Positions 41,941 through 51,185 of a DNA stretch of 64,000 nucleotides are shown one piece after another (positions within the stretch are counted from its first letter, which is position 1; every line of letters begins with the position of its first letter). Under the pieces are notes generated by a model. The model made no database searches. It saw nothing but the letters and a program-made list of their open reading frames with translations, and was not told where the DNA came from. The stretch spans positions 4,079 to 68,078 of the forward strand of contig CAZWNO010000008.1 in the NCBI GenBank assembly GCA_964635845.1, in the 5' to 3' direction. Source of the DNA: SZUA-365 sp964635845 (lineage in GTDB: Bacteria > Bacteroidota > Ignavibacteria > SZUA-365). The position numbers and the translations under genes are program-made.

Positions 41941-42882
41941 ATGATGCGAAGAATGGAAGAACGTCGATTTGAACAGTTGGAGCGTCCGTCCGTCCCGGAG
42001 CTGGATGCAATTCTCGGAGATCCCTTCAAGGTGCTTGACGATGGTTTCGTCCGTGTCGTCGATTACATGGGTTCGGATTCCTCGATCGTGCAGGCCGCCC
42101 GTGTCTCCTACGGGAGAGGAACGAAACAGCTCCGGCAGGACCGCGGATTGATCCGCTACCTCATGCGGCATCATCATACGACGCCGTTGGAGATGTGCGA
42201 GATCAAGCTCCACGTGCGGGTCCCGATGGATGCGTGGCGGCAGTGGATCCGGCATCGCACGGCGAATGTCAACGAGTATTCCACGCGCTATTCCATCGCG
42301 ATCGACGCGGCGCAGCGCACCGCGCCGGGTGAGTGGCGTTCGCAGGCTGTCAGCAACCGGCAGGGAAGCGAAGGATTCGTCGACGCCGGACTGGGAGCGC
42401 ATTTCACCGAGCAGGAGACGCAGCTGCACGAACTGGCGCGCGGCATCTACAACGAGCGCATCGAGGCGGGGGTGGCGCGGGAGCAGGCGCGGAAGGATCT
42501 GCCGCTGGCGACGTACACCGAGGCGTACTGGAAGATCGATCTCCACAACCTGATGAATTTTCTCTTTCTCCGCATGGACTCCCACGCGCAGTATGAAATC
42601 CGCGCATACGCAGACGTGATCGGAAACGAAATCGTCCGCCGCTGGTGTCCGGAAGCGTGGGAGGCGTTTTTGGACTACCGGAGCAATGCGATGGAAATGA
42701 CGCGCATCGACCTCGACATCATCTCCGCGATCACCGCGGGAGATCCTGTCCGCGCGATCAATCTCGCCCGGTCCCACGAGCTTCTTCCCGAGGAAGGCGA
42801 GGCCGTCAGGCGCAACATGGAGCGCGAGGAACTCGAGGAGAAACTCCGCCGTCTCGGGCTCCGCATCCCCTGGGAAATTTGA
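41941..42882 (+). CDS. thyX: Flavin-dependent thymidylate synthase
   Basis: The 313-residue cytoplasmic enzyme makes dTMP from dUMP using FAD and methylene-tetrahydrofolate. The ThyX signature RHRTANVNEYSTRYS is present (family RHRxxSxNExSxRY), with HHHTTPLEMCEIKLHVRVPM before it and LPLATYTEAYWKIDLHNLMN and FLFLRMDSHAQYEIR after. It is longer than minimal ThyX because of a central insertion and a charged C-terminus. ATG 41953 is an alternative start. It converges with the glycoside hydrolase gene 16 bases away. Confidence 0.96.
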   Translation: MMRRMEERRFEQLERPSVPELDAILGDPFKVLDDGFVRVVDYMGSDSSIVQAARVSYGRGTKQLRQDRGLIRYLMRHHHTTPLEMCEIKLHVRVPMDAWRQWIRHRTANVNEYSTRYSIAIDAAQRTAPGEWRSQAVSNRQGSEGFVDAGLGAHFTEQETQLHELARGIYNERIEAGVAREQARKDLPLATYTEAYWKIDLHNLMNFLFLRMDSHAQYEIRAYADVIGNEIVRRWCPEAWEAFLDYRSNAMEMTRIDLDIISAITAGDPVRAINLARSHELLPEEGEAVRRNMEREELEEKLRRLGLRIPWEI

Positions 42883-42898
42883 TCGAGGCTGCGCCGGG

Positions 42899-45800
42899 TC
42901 AGTCGGTCCCGCTGCGCAGGATCTCGCGTCCACGCCGGTCGAGGAGGAGCAGCACCGCGGAGCCGCCGCGCAGGGAGAGATCCAGTTTGCATTCCGGCTG
43001 CCGCAGCGTTATGTGCAGATCGGCGTCTTCCGACAATTCCGAAATCACTGTGAGCAGTACCGCATCCCGGAACCGCGATGTGTACACGAGCACCCCCGGG
43101 AGATCGGGTCGCACCGTGCTCTCCGGCTCGAGGTTCGCTGCGCGCATCGCGATGCGGTAGACTGCCTCCGTCGCTTCCGCGTTGTCGCACATCTCCACGG
43201 GCAGAGGACACCACAGGACGCGCCCCTTGCCGTGTTTCGCGTCGAGAAGCGCCGCGCCGAGGTTGTTCCCGTCGCTCGCGACCGCCCTCTCGATCCGCTG
43301 CAGATCGTCGCCTCGATATCCACAGGGAATGACCGTATCGTCCAGGGCTAACAACTCCGTCGGCGACACTGCGCGGATCTCCACCTCGACGCCGAAAAGC
43401 GCACTGCGCGGCACGGTGCGCCATTCGTCGTCGCGATCCAGCACGCCGGTCACCAGCAGGGTGGCACCTTTCTCCACGCGCTCGAGAAGAATCCGCCACG
43501 CGTCCTCGGTCAGCAGCGCCGGTGCAGGGAGAAGGTACAGCCTCGCGGCTTCGCGATCGCGCGCGAGACCGTACTCGCTTACCGCCCGGAGAGGCAGGCG
43601 GCAGCTGTACGCCAGCGTCCGCACGCAGCGTCGCGTCGCCCGCGTACCGTTGCCGCGGACGGAGAACTGGTCCGCGTGAGGCAGCACCACGACCACATCC
43701 TCTTCCTTCCTCCCGCCGAGTGACGGTGCGGCGTCGTTCAGGAAACGTGCCATGGCGCGCAGCACCTTGAATTCCGGCTTCGCGCTGCCGTCCGCCCGCA
43801 GCGCGCCGATGGCCGCTTCGTTGTCGGAGGGCATGTACGGATTGCTGTTCCACAGCCACTGGACGAAGCCCGCGCTGCCCGCGCCCGCGGCGATGGCGAG
43901 CTTGCGCTCGATCAGGCGCGCCGCTTCCTCCTCGCTGCGCCAGGCAGCGCCATCGGCTGCCTCGTAGAACATGGAACCGGTCTCCTGTACGAGATGGGGA
44001 ATGCCGGGTGGACGCGTGACCACGCTGTCCCACAGCAGATCGTCGTTGAGCCACCAGCTGTGCACGCAGCTGATGTCGACCGCATCCGCGAAGAACTGCG
44101 GGTGCGGCCGATCCATCGTGCCTCCTTCGTCCTGTCCCACCATGATCATCCGGTCGGGACGGTCGACGGCGCGGATGGCGGCGCCGATCTTGCGCACCCA
44201 GTCCGCGAAGGCCTGCTGCGCGAAAAGCCGGTAGTCGAGCGCTTTCAGCGGCTGGCGGTCGCTGAAGAGATTGCCGTCGTCGAAATCGGTCAGCGCCGGG
44301 AGGGATGCAGATTCTCCACTGTCGCTTCTCCAGCGGTCCGCGAGCAGGCGGAGGCGCGTCGCGTCGTCCATCCCGGGCAGGCGGCTCCGGAGCCATTCCT
44401 GCCAGGCTGCGAGCTCGAAGCGGTCGTAGTTCGGACGGCAGCGCCACAGCTGCGAGGCGGAGGAGAAGGAAGGTTCGTTGATGAGATCCCAGATCAGTCC
44501 GTGCACGCCGGAATAGCGGCGCGCGAATGCGCCGACGAAGGACTGCTGTGCGGCGACGGCACGGGGATCGAGGTACGGATTCTCACCGCCCCATGCATCG
44601 GGTAGAAAAGCGAAAAAGGTAAAGATAATCGGAATATCCGCTTCCTGCGCCGCGAGTAGGAAGGCGTCCATCGCGCGCAGCACCGCCTCGTCGAGCCGCC
44701 CCGGTTCGAGCATGATGCGCTTCCAGCCGTACCAGATGCCCGTTCGCACCAGGTTGATCCCGGCCTCCTTCATGGCGCCGAAGTCGCGCCGCCAGATCCA
44801 GGGATTCGGTTCGAGCAGGAAATTCCGCTGCACGTCGCCTGCCATGTACGTGGTCCCGGCGACGGCGATGGGCTTTCCGCCGCGGGTCAGCGTCGTGCCG
44901 GTTTTCCCGATCGGTGCGTCCCGCTCGAGATCCTCGTCCGCTGCGATCCAGAAGCCGCCGTTCGCTTCGAGCCCGCTCACACCCGACGCGCAGGGCAGCA
45001 TGCAGTGCGCGCGGATCTCATAGAACTGCGGACCGCTGCTTCGCCGGTCGATATCCCCGCTTTCGAACGGAACCTCCGCATGCGCAATCGACAGCGCCTC
45101 GGACCAGTGCAGTGCGGTATCCGCGCTTCTCAGGACGACGCCGTCGCGGAGGACCTCCACGACGCATGCGCACTCTCCCGCCGCGCGCGGGCGATGCAGC
45201 TGGACGCGCAGCGACGGCGATTCTCCCGGGCGGTAGCGCGCATAGCCGGGCGCGACCGTGAACAGCGACGCCCCGCAGCCGGCGTACGCCACAAGCTGCG
45301 CGATGGACTGCTCGGGAAGCGCGCGATCGCCGGTATACAGAATCCAGCGGCCACCGGCGTAATCGCCGTGCAGCCAGTCGAGCTGCTGCACTGCGGCGAC
45401 CGCGGATGTCCCGTCCCGTGATTCGCCGCTCACCAGCGGGAGCAGCGTCGCATCACGCGTTCCCGCGCTGCCGTCCTCCTGGTTGAAATATTTCGTCGAG
45501 GTGAGGCGCCAGTAGAGCGCGAAGGCGTTCTCGCATTCCATCGCATCCGCGGATTCCTTCATTTCGGCGTAGCCATCGGGGGCGGTCCACCGTTCGACAT
45601 CGCCGCAGGCGACCGGGAAGGCCTGGGTCAGGCCCAGCTTCCTGTGCCAGCGCGTCCGTCGCGGTGCTGCCTGCCACGCGGCGCCCGCCCGACGCACCGG
45701 CACGGCAAGCGGCACGCCGCCGAGCTGCAGCCAGTTGACGCCGCGCGCCAGGCAGTCGAGCAGCAGCATGCCCGCATCTTCCGGGAACGCGGATCCGTGC

Positions 45801-46105
45801 GCGGTCACCACGAGGTCGATGTCGGCCTGCTGCAGCGCGGCGGGGAGGCTGCCCGCATCCGTCACGCGCAGCACGCACCCCTGTAATGCGTTCTGCAGCG
45901 TCGCGGCAGGGACGGTTTCGCAATCGATGAAAGGGAAATTCGGATCGTGAAACAGGAGAACGCGCAGCCGGCCGCCATCACGCGGAAGGGACTGCGCCAT
46001 GGCCTGGTGTACGAACGGGGCGGCGCTTCCCGTGGCGGCGCCTGCCACCGCGGCGATCACGCCGCTCTGTTTGAGAAACTCGCGGCGGCTCAGGGCTGGT
46101 GACAT
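42899..46105 (-). CDS. Tat-exported glycoside hydrolase (TIM-barrel, GH5/GH42-like), family uncertain
   Basis: The 1068-residue protein begins MSPALSRREFLKQSGVIAAV, a twin-arginine signal. The central part has retaining TIM-barrel features: LIWDLINEPSFSS, where the Asn-Glu pair would be the acid/base, and PHLVQETGSMFYE, where the Glu may be the nucleophile. NLVRTGIWYGWKRIMLEPGR resembles the barrel start of GH2/GH5/GH42 enzymes. The N-terminal 250 residues look like a glutamine-amidotransferase-like or Rossmann region (VLLFHDPNFPFIDC), and the C-terminus is beta-rich. It is the last gene of the seven-gene glycan operon, 35 bases after the transglutaminase-like gene. Substrate unknown. Confidence 0.75.
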   Translation of the reverse strand: MSPALSRREFLKQSGVIAAVAGAATGSAAPFVHQAMAQSLPRDGGRLRVLLFHDPNFPFIDCETVPAATLQNALQGCVLRVTDAGSLPAALQQADIDLVVTAHGSAFPEDAGMLLLDCLARGVNWLQLGGVPLAVPVRRAGAAWQAAPRRTRWHRKLGLTQAFPVACGDVERWTAPDGYAEMKESADAMECENAFALYWRLTSTKYFNQEDGSAGTRDATLLPLVSGESRDGTSAVAAVQQLDWLHGDYAGGRWILYTGDRALPEQSIAQLVAYAGCGASLFTVAPGYARYRPGESPSLRVQLHRPRAAGECACVVEVLRDGVVLRSADTALHWSEALSIAHAEVPFESGDIDRRSSGPQFYEIRAHCMLPCASGVSGLEANGGFWIAADEDLERDAPIGKTGTTLTRGGKPIAVAGTTYMAGDVQRNFLLEPNPWIWRRDFGAMKEAGINLVRTGIWYGWKRIMLEPGRLDEAVLRAMDAFLLAAQEADIPIIFTFFAFLPDAWGGENPYLDPRAVAAQQSFVGAFARRYSGVHGLIWDLINEPSFSSASQLWRCRPNYDRFELAAWQEWLRSRLPGMDDATRLRLLADRWRSDSGESASLPALTDFDDGNLFSDRQPLKALDYRLFAQQAFADWVRKIGAAIRAVDRPDRMIMVGQDEGGTMDRPHPQFFADAVDISCVHSWWLNDDLLWDSVVTRPPGIPHLVQETGSMFYEAADGAAWRSEEEAARLIERKLAIAAGAGSAGFVQWLWNSNPYMPSDNEAAIGALRADGSAKPEFKVLRAMARFLNDAAPSLGGRKEEDVVVVLPHADQFSVRGNGTRATRRCVRTLAYSCRLPLRAVSEYGLARDREAARLYLLPAPALLTEDAWRILLERVEKGATLLVTGVLDRDDEWRTVPRSALFGVEVEIRAVSPTELLALDDTVIPCGYRGDDLQRIERAVASDGNNLGAALLDAKHGKGRVLWCPLPVEMCDNAEATEAVYRIAMRAANLEPESTVRPDLPGVLVYTSRFRDAVLLTVISELSEDADLHITLRQPECKLDLSLRGGSAVLLLLDRRGREILRSGTD

Positions 46106-46140
46106 CTTCCACTCCTATGATTGTATCCGGTAGTCGTGCT

Positions 46141-48765
46141 TCAATCCGAAAGCTGCATGCGCTGGAGAATGCGCAGAATCTGCGCGCTGACGCCGATCGT
46201 GTAGCCCCGGGCGATATACGTGATGCTTCCCTCCGCGTCGCAGACCACGACGAGCGGCAGCTGCATGCGCTGCGGCAGCTGCAGTTCGTCGACGACATCA
46301 TCGCGCAGCGCGGGAGCACCGTCGGTCACCGTCACGGCATCCGGCGGCAGCGCCTCGCGCGCGATTTCCTCCAGTTCATTTGCGGACATGCCGCCCGTGC
46401 CGGCGAGGACGAAGGCAGCCGGCTGTTCGGCCAGTTCCGCGCGCATTGCCGCGATGTCGAGCAGCGCATGAGACACCGGCTCCGTGCCTCGTTCGATCCA
46501 GAGCAGGACGAACGCTTTGGCCTCGCACTTCGGGAGCAGGGACGCATCGAGACTGCCGAGGGATGCGGGTGGATCGTCGTCGCTGCGCACGTGCAGTTCG
46601 CGTTCGGCGATCCGGCCCGAATCGAGCGTGAAGAATTCCATGGATGCCAGCACCGATCCGTCGGGCTGTCTGTTGCCGCTGGTCAGCAGATATCGTCCCG
46701 GCTGCAGCGGCAGGCGCGCGGGCCAGCGGTCGAAGATCGGATCGCCTTCATAGTCCAGTGTCTCATAGCGGCCGTCCTCGAACCGGGCGAGCGTGAAATG
46801 CTGCGCGTATCGGGGAAGCTGTGACCGCTGTGCCGCCGAAATACGGAGCAGCAGCTCCGCATTGCGCGCGGGTGCGGCGAAGGCGCCGTCGAGCGCCGCA
46901 TTGCGCCAACCGTCGGGACCGAGATGCTGCGGGACACCCGTCGCGGGATCGAGGCGCGCGGGAATCCCGGTTGCGCGGCACAGCGCGACGAAGAGAATAT
47001 CGCGCGAATATGCATCCCCGCTGCGCAGGGTGAAAACGCGGTCTGGGGGAATGGGCACGCGAGCCCAGTTCTCCGTCGCGTTCACGAGAATGCTGTCGCG
47101 CACCCAGGTCTCGATTTCCACCACATGCCTGTTCCTGAGCGCAGGGTGCGCCGCGATACTCTCACGAAGCACCGCGCGCCAGGGACGCAGTTCCTCCCGT
47201 CCGATACGCGGCGAGCAGACGTAGCGCATGAAGGTCTCGTCGCGGGACTGCTCCGCGCCAGGCGCCGCCAGCGTCTCCCGGTAATGCTCGACGAGCACAC
47301 GCACGTCGGCGTCCTGCAGATCCTTCTCGGTGAGCGCGTGCAGGAACGAGATGGCGGGCACGGGATTCACGCCGGCGGCATCGGCGAGGAACGCCATGAT
47401 GCCGGCGGCATTTCCCCGGGACCTCCTCAGCAGTGCGGCGCAGCTGTCGGCCGGATAACCGAATTTCTCCGCGAACGCCGATGCGCCGATCGAGTCCGGG
47501 AAACCTGCTTCGTATCGTGCGCGCAGGCTGTCGCCGGCATGGATGCGCCGGGCAGTCACGGCGGCGCGTGGATGCTCCGGGATATCGAGTTTCACCTCGG
47601 GAGGCGGAACGATATCGAGCGCGATGCGCTCGCCGTGTCGCGGCTGCGCCGCGAGCACGAGCCGCACCATGTCGCGCATATCGTGCGCTGCGTGGGTGAA
47701 CGCATAGCGCTCGCCCAGATGCGCCCACACCAGGAGATCGCCGCGACCGGTGCGCAGCGACGCCGTACCCGACGCGTCCGTGAGCGTCGAGACGAGCGGA
47801 TAGAATTCCGCGTAGTTATAGATGCGGAATTCGACCCACGCTTCGGGCACGGGCCGACCCGTCTCGTCGACGACCTGCACTGTGAGAGGCCTTGTCTCGG
47901 CATACACCGGCAGCGTATTGACGCGGGTGGAATACGCGCCCGAACTCAGCACCTCCTCCGCGCCGCGATACCGCCCCTGCACGATGGCGGCGGTCAGCAT
48001 CGCGCGGCGCGCGGGTTCGGTGAACCATGCGCGGTCGAGGTCGACGTCGGGTTCACAGGCGCCGAGAAAATGCCATTGCCCGTCCACCCATGCTTCCACC
48101 CATGCATGATTGTCGTCGACATGCGCCCAGCGCGGGACGTAGACCTGCCGCGCGGGTATGCCTGCCGCTCGCAGTGCGGTGACGGTGAATACGGATTCCT
48201 CTCCGCAGCGTCCCGTCGCGTTTCGGATCGTCGCGAGGGGCGCCCGCGTTCGCGCGTCGCTTGGCGCATACGTGACATGTTCATGGCACCAGTGATTGAT
48301 TTCAAGCGCCGCATCGCGCATCGAAAGCCCGGCCACGCGTTGTCGGAGAATATCCGGGAAAACAAGACGCGAGGAATCGAGCATCTCGTTGTTCACGCGG
48401 AGCGGCAGGACGAAATGGAGGAAAATCGGATCCGGAATCTTCATTCCCCACTTTGTCAGCCGCCTCGTGTCGATCGTCGTACGCGCGGCGCTCAGGAAGA
48501 ACGCGCCGTCGTTGTCGGCCAGGTCGTTGAGCGGGGAGGCGGCGAGAAGGAAAGTCAGGGCGTCCTTCTCCTCGCCGGTCACCGCTTTGTCCAGGATGGA
48601 AAACACGTCGTCTTCGAGCTGCGGGAAGCGCGTCCGCCGCTCGTCGAGGAGCCGGGAATAATACGCCCGGTCGTCGCCGGACAACAGCTGCTGCGCGCGG
48701 CAGGTCCCACACGGAGCGCAGGCGAGCAGAAACAGCGCGCACGCGACGGGAAGCAGCCGTCTCAT
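46141..48765 (-). CDS. Secreted transglutaminase-like protein with thioredoxin-like C-terminal region
   Basis: ATG 48765 overlaps the ROK kinase stop (ATGA) and opens a signal peptide (MRRLLPVACALFLLACAPCG; a lipobox LLAC is possible). The 874-residue protein has a transglutaminase-like catalytic core: Cys in ATGRCGEESVF, His in HVDDNHAWVEAWVDGQWHF and Asp in ACEPDVDLD. A second, degenerate transglutaminase-like block (YSRDILFVALCRATGIPARL) follows, and the last 150 residues resemble a thioredoxin-like fold without CXXC. Such proteins in Bacteroidota are thought to act as peptidases or amidases on glycopeptides; that role is inference. It lies in the glycan operon. Confidence 0.8.
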   Translation of the reverse strand: MRRLLPVACALFLLACAPCGTCRAQQLLSGDDRAYYSRLLDERRTRFPQLEDDVFSILDKAVTGEEKDALTFLLAASPLNDLADNDGAFFLSAARTTIDTRRLTKWGMKIPDPIFLHFVLPLRVNNEMLDSSRLVFPDILRQRVAGLSMRDAALEINHWCHEHVTYAPSDARTRAPLATIRNATGRCGEESVFTVTALRAAGIPARQVYVPRWAHVDDNHAWVEAWVDGQWHFLGACEPDVDLDRAWFTEPARRAMLTAAIVQGRYRGAEEVLSSGAYSTRVNTLPVYAETRPLTVQVVDETGRPVPEAWVEFRIYNYAEFYPLVSTLTDASGTASLRTGRGDLLVWAHLGERYAFTHAAHDMRDMVRLVLAAQPRHGERIALDIVPPPEVKLDIPEHPRAAVTARRIHAGDSLRARYEAGFPDSIGASAFAEKFGYPADSCAALLRRSRGNAAGIMAFLADAAGVNPVPAISFLHALTEKDLQDADVRVLVEHYRETLAAPGAEQSRDETFMRYVCSPRIGREELRPWRAVLRESIAAHPALRNRHVVEIETWVRDSILVNATENWARVPIPPDRVFTLRSGDAYSRDILFVALCRATGIPARLDPATGVPQHLGPDGWRNAALDGAFAAPARNAELLLRISAAQRSQLPRYAQHFTLARFEDGRYETLDYEGDPIFDRWPARLPLQPGRYLLTSGNRQPDGSVLASMEFFTLDSGRIAERELHVRSDDDPPASLGSLDASLLPKCEAKAFVLLWIERGTEPVSHALLDIAAMRAELAEQPAAFVLAGTGGMSANELEEIAREALPPDAVTVTDGAPALRDDVVDELQLPQRMQLPLVVVCDAEGSITYIARGYTIGVSAQILRILQRMQLSD

Positions 48766-49727
48766 GCCTTGCTCTCCGCCTCGTCCCACGCAAGCGCCGC
48801 GGCGCCGAGCACGGCGGCATTGCGGTCCATCAGTGTCGACAGAAGCAGCCGCGTGCTGCCCTTGAGTATCGGGAGGGTCATGCTCTCCATGGCCTCGCGC
48901 GTCGGGTCGAGGATCAGTCGTCCCGCCTGCGCCAGTCCGCCGAAGAGGATGACCGCCTGGGGACTCGTAATCGCGATGGTGTTCGCGAGCGCGAGTCCGA
49001 GGATATGCCCGGTTTTCTGGAATGCCTCACGCGCCAGCGCATCGCCCGCGATCCCGGCATCCGCGACGTCGCGGGCGGTCATCGCGTTCATCGGAGTGTC
49101 GCGCAGGACGCTGTCGCGCGGTGCATCCGCGAGGAGTTCCATGACGGTGCGCACGAGTCCGGGAGCGGACGTATAGGTCTCAAGACAGCCGCGGCGGCCG
49201 CATCCGCAGGCGCGCCCGTTCTCCTGCACGATCACATGGCCGAGTTCGCCCGCGAAGCCGCTCCAGCCGTACATCACCTTGCCGTCGACCACGAATCCGC
49301 TGCCGAGTCCGGTGCCGAGCGTGACGACGACGAAGTCGCGCATCTCCGCGGCCGCGCCGTAGCGCAGCTCGCCCATCGCCGCCGCGTTTGCGTCGTTGGT
49401 GAGAATCGCGGGAACCTTCAGTTGCGTGGAGATGATGTCCGTGACTTCCAGTATTCCTTCCCAGGGCAGGTTCGGCGCATCCTCGATCGTCCCGCTGAAG
49501 TAATGCCCGTTGGGTCCCCCTACTCCGACGCCGCGCAGTGCGAGCGGCGGGGCGGCGTGGTCGACGAGCACGCGCACCCGCAGGGCCAGGGATTCGAGAA
49601 AATCTTCCGCCTGCTCGTAGCCCGTCGTGGACATGTGACCCTCGGCGTGAATGTTTCCCTCGCGGTCCACGAGCCCGTACACCGTGTTTGTTCCCCCGAT
49701 GTCGATGCCGGCCATGACCTCTGTCAT
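48762..49727 (-). CDS. ROK-family sugar kinase
   Basis: ATG 49727 follows AGGAG, upstream of MTEVMAGIDIGGTNTVYGLV (phosphate-binding DxGGT). The 321-residue kinase has the catalytic ILTNDANAAAMGE region (Asp), VVTLGTGLGSG and the zinc-binding CGCGRRGCLETYTS. It phosphorylates glucose, GlcNAc, mannose or a relative in the cytoplasm. It sits between the transporter and the transglutaminase-like gene in the glycan operon, so GlcNAc or mannose is the natural guess. Confidence 0.93.
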   Translation of the reverse strand: MTEVMAGIDIGGTNTVYGLVDREGNIHAEGHMSTTGYEQAEDFLESLALRVRVLVDHAAPPLALRGVGVGGPNGHYFSGTIEDAPNLPWEGILEVTDIISTQLKVPAILTNDANAAAMGELRYGAAAEMRDFVVVTLGTGLGSGFVVDGKVMYGWSGFAGELGHVIVQENGRACGCGRRGCLETYTSAPGLVRTVMELLADAPRDSVLRDTPMNAMTARDVADAGIAGDALAREAFQKTGHILGLALANTIAITSPQAVILFGGLAQAGRLILDPTREAMESMTLPILKGSTRLLLSTLMDRNAAVLGAAALAWDEAESKA

Positions 49728-49766
49728 GCGTCGCTCCTCATTGCTGTGCAATTGCGTGAATGTCGA

Positions 49767-51140
49767 TTACGATTGTCCGTTGTCCGCTGCGTAGCCGCGC
49801 CAGCCGTACCACGCGATGTAGAGATAGGCTCCGAGGGGTACGATGAACGATGCGTGCACACCGAAGCCGTCCGCCGCCGCGCCCTGCAGCACGGGCAGGA
49901 TGGCTCCGCCGACGATGGCCATCACGAGCAGGGAGGAAGCCTGGCTGGTGTCCTTGCCCAGGCCCGCTATCGCCAGCGTGAAGATATTCGACCACATGAT
50001 CGAGTTGAACAGTCCGACGCCGATGACTGTCCACATCGCGACGGAGCCGCTCGTGGCGAGCGCGACCGCGAGCAGCGCGACGCAGGCGAGCGCGAACACC
50101 ATGAGCGTCCGCGCGGCCAGGGAACGTCCGATGAAGAATCCCCCGAGGCTCAGCACGAGGAAGATTCCGTAGTTCAGAGCGATCTGCCATCCCTGCAGGT
50201 AGAGGATCACGAGAAATGCCGCGACGGGAATCGCGACCATGATCACGCGCTTGCGCGAGGCGCGCACACCGCTCAGCGAGATGGCGCCGAGGAAGCGCCC
50301 GATCATCAGGCCGCCCCAGTAGAAGGAGACGTAGGTGCTGGCGTCCGCGGGGACGAGTCCTCCGATTTCCCTGAGTCCGAGAAAGCTGATCATGATGCTG
50401 CCGATGCTGACTTCAGCGCCGACGTACATGAAGATCGCGAGCATGCCCAGCAGTACATGCCGGTGGCGCAGTGCGCCCGCGCCGCGCTCGACGCTGCGTC
50501 CGCCGCTGAACTCCGGCAGATGCACCATACGCATGACCAGCGCCATCAGCACGAACAGGCCGGAGATCGCGAGATAGGGGACCTTGACCGAATCAGCGCC
50601 GGACACCGCTGGACCCGCGAAGTAGCGGAAGATGAGAAATCCTCCTATCACCGGTGCTATCGTGGTGCCGAAGGAATTGAATCCCTGCGCGAGATTGAGC
50701 CGGCTCGACGCCGTGCGCTCGCTGCCCAGGATGGCGACGTAGGGATTCGCGGCGATCTGCAGCAGGGTGAATCCGAGGCCGAGGATGAACAGCGCGGCGA
50801 GGAAGAATCCGTACGAGACGAGCTGCGCCGCGGGATAGAACAAGGCCGTGCCGGTCGCTGAGAGCAGGAGTCCCAGCACGATGCCGTTGCGGTAGCCCAT
50901 ACGCCCGATCGGATCGCCGCTGCGCGCGGAGATGAAGAAGTACACGAGCGATCCGACGAAGTATGCGCCGAAGAAGGAGAACTGCACGAACATCGCCTGC
51001 GTGTGGTTCAGGTCGAACACGCCTTTCAGATAGGGGATGAGAATGTCGTTCATGCAGGTGGTGAATCCCCACAGGAAGAACAGTCCGGTGACGACCGTGA
51101 AGGGGACGGTGTAGCGCTGCTGCGGGATCGTGTCTGTCAT
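49767..51140 (-). CDS. FucP/GluP-type MFS sugar transporter
   Basis: The 457-residue, 12-helix permease has the FucP-family start FFLWGFTTCMNDILIPYLKG, the QFSFFGAYFVGSL segment, and LGFTLLQIAANPYVAILG followed by SSRLNLAQGFNSFGTTIAPV. It imports hexoses or amino sugars by proton symport. It starts 45 bases after the GH20 gene and is followed 39 bases later by the ROK kinase, so the two probably take up and phosphorylate the monosaccharide released by the operon's hydrolases. Confidence 0.93.
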   Translation of the reverse strand: MTDTIPQQRYTVPFTVVTGLFFLWGFTTCMNDILIPYLKGVFDLNHTQAMFVQFSFFGAYFVGSLVYFFISARSGDPIGRMGYRNGIVLGLLLSATGTALFYPAAQLVSYGFFLAALFILGLGFTLLQIAANPYVAILGSERTASSRLNLAQGFNSFGTTIAPVIGGFLIFRYFAGPAVSGADSVKVPYLAISGLFVLMALVMRMVHLPEFSGGRSVERGAGALRHRHVLLGMLAIFMYVGAEVSIGSIMISFLGLREIGGLVPADASTYVSFYWGGLMIGRFLGAISLSGVRASRKRVIMVAIPVAAFLVILYLQGWQIALNYGIFLVLSLGGFFIGRSLAARTLMVFALACVALLAVALATSGSVAMWTVIGVGLFNSIMWSNIFTLAIAGLGKDTSQASSLLVMAIVGGAILPVLQGAAADGFGVHASFIVPLGAYLYIAWYGWRGYAADNGQS

Positions 51141-51185
51141 GCCGCCGTCGTGATGATTGGTGATCGCTGTTCCTTCCGCCGTGTG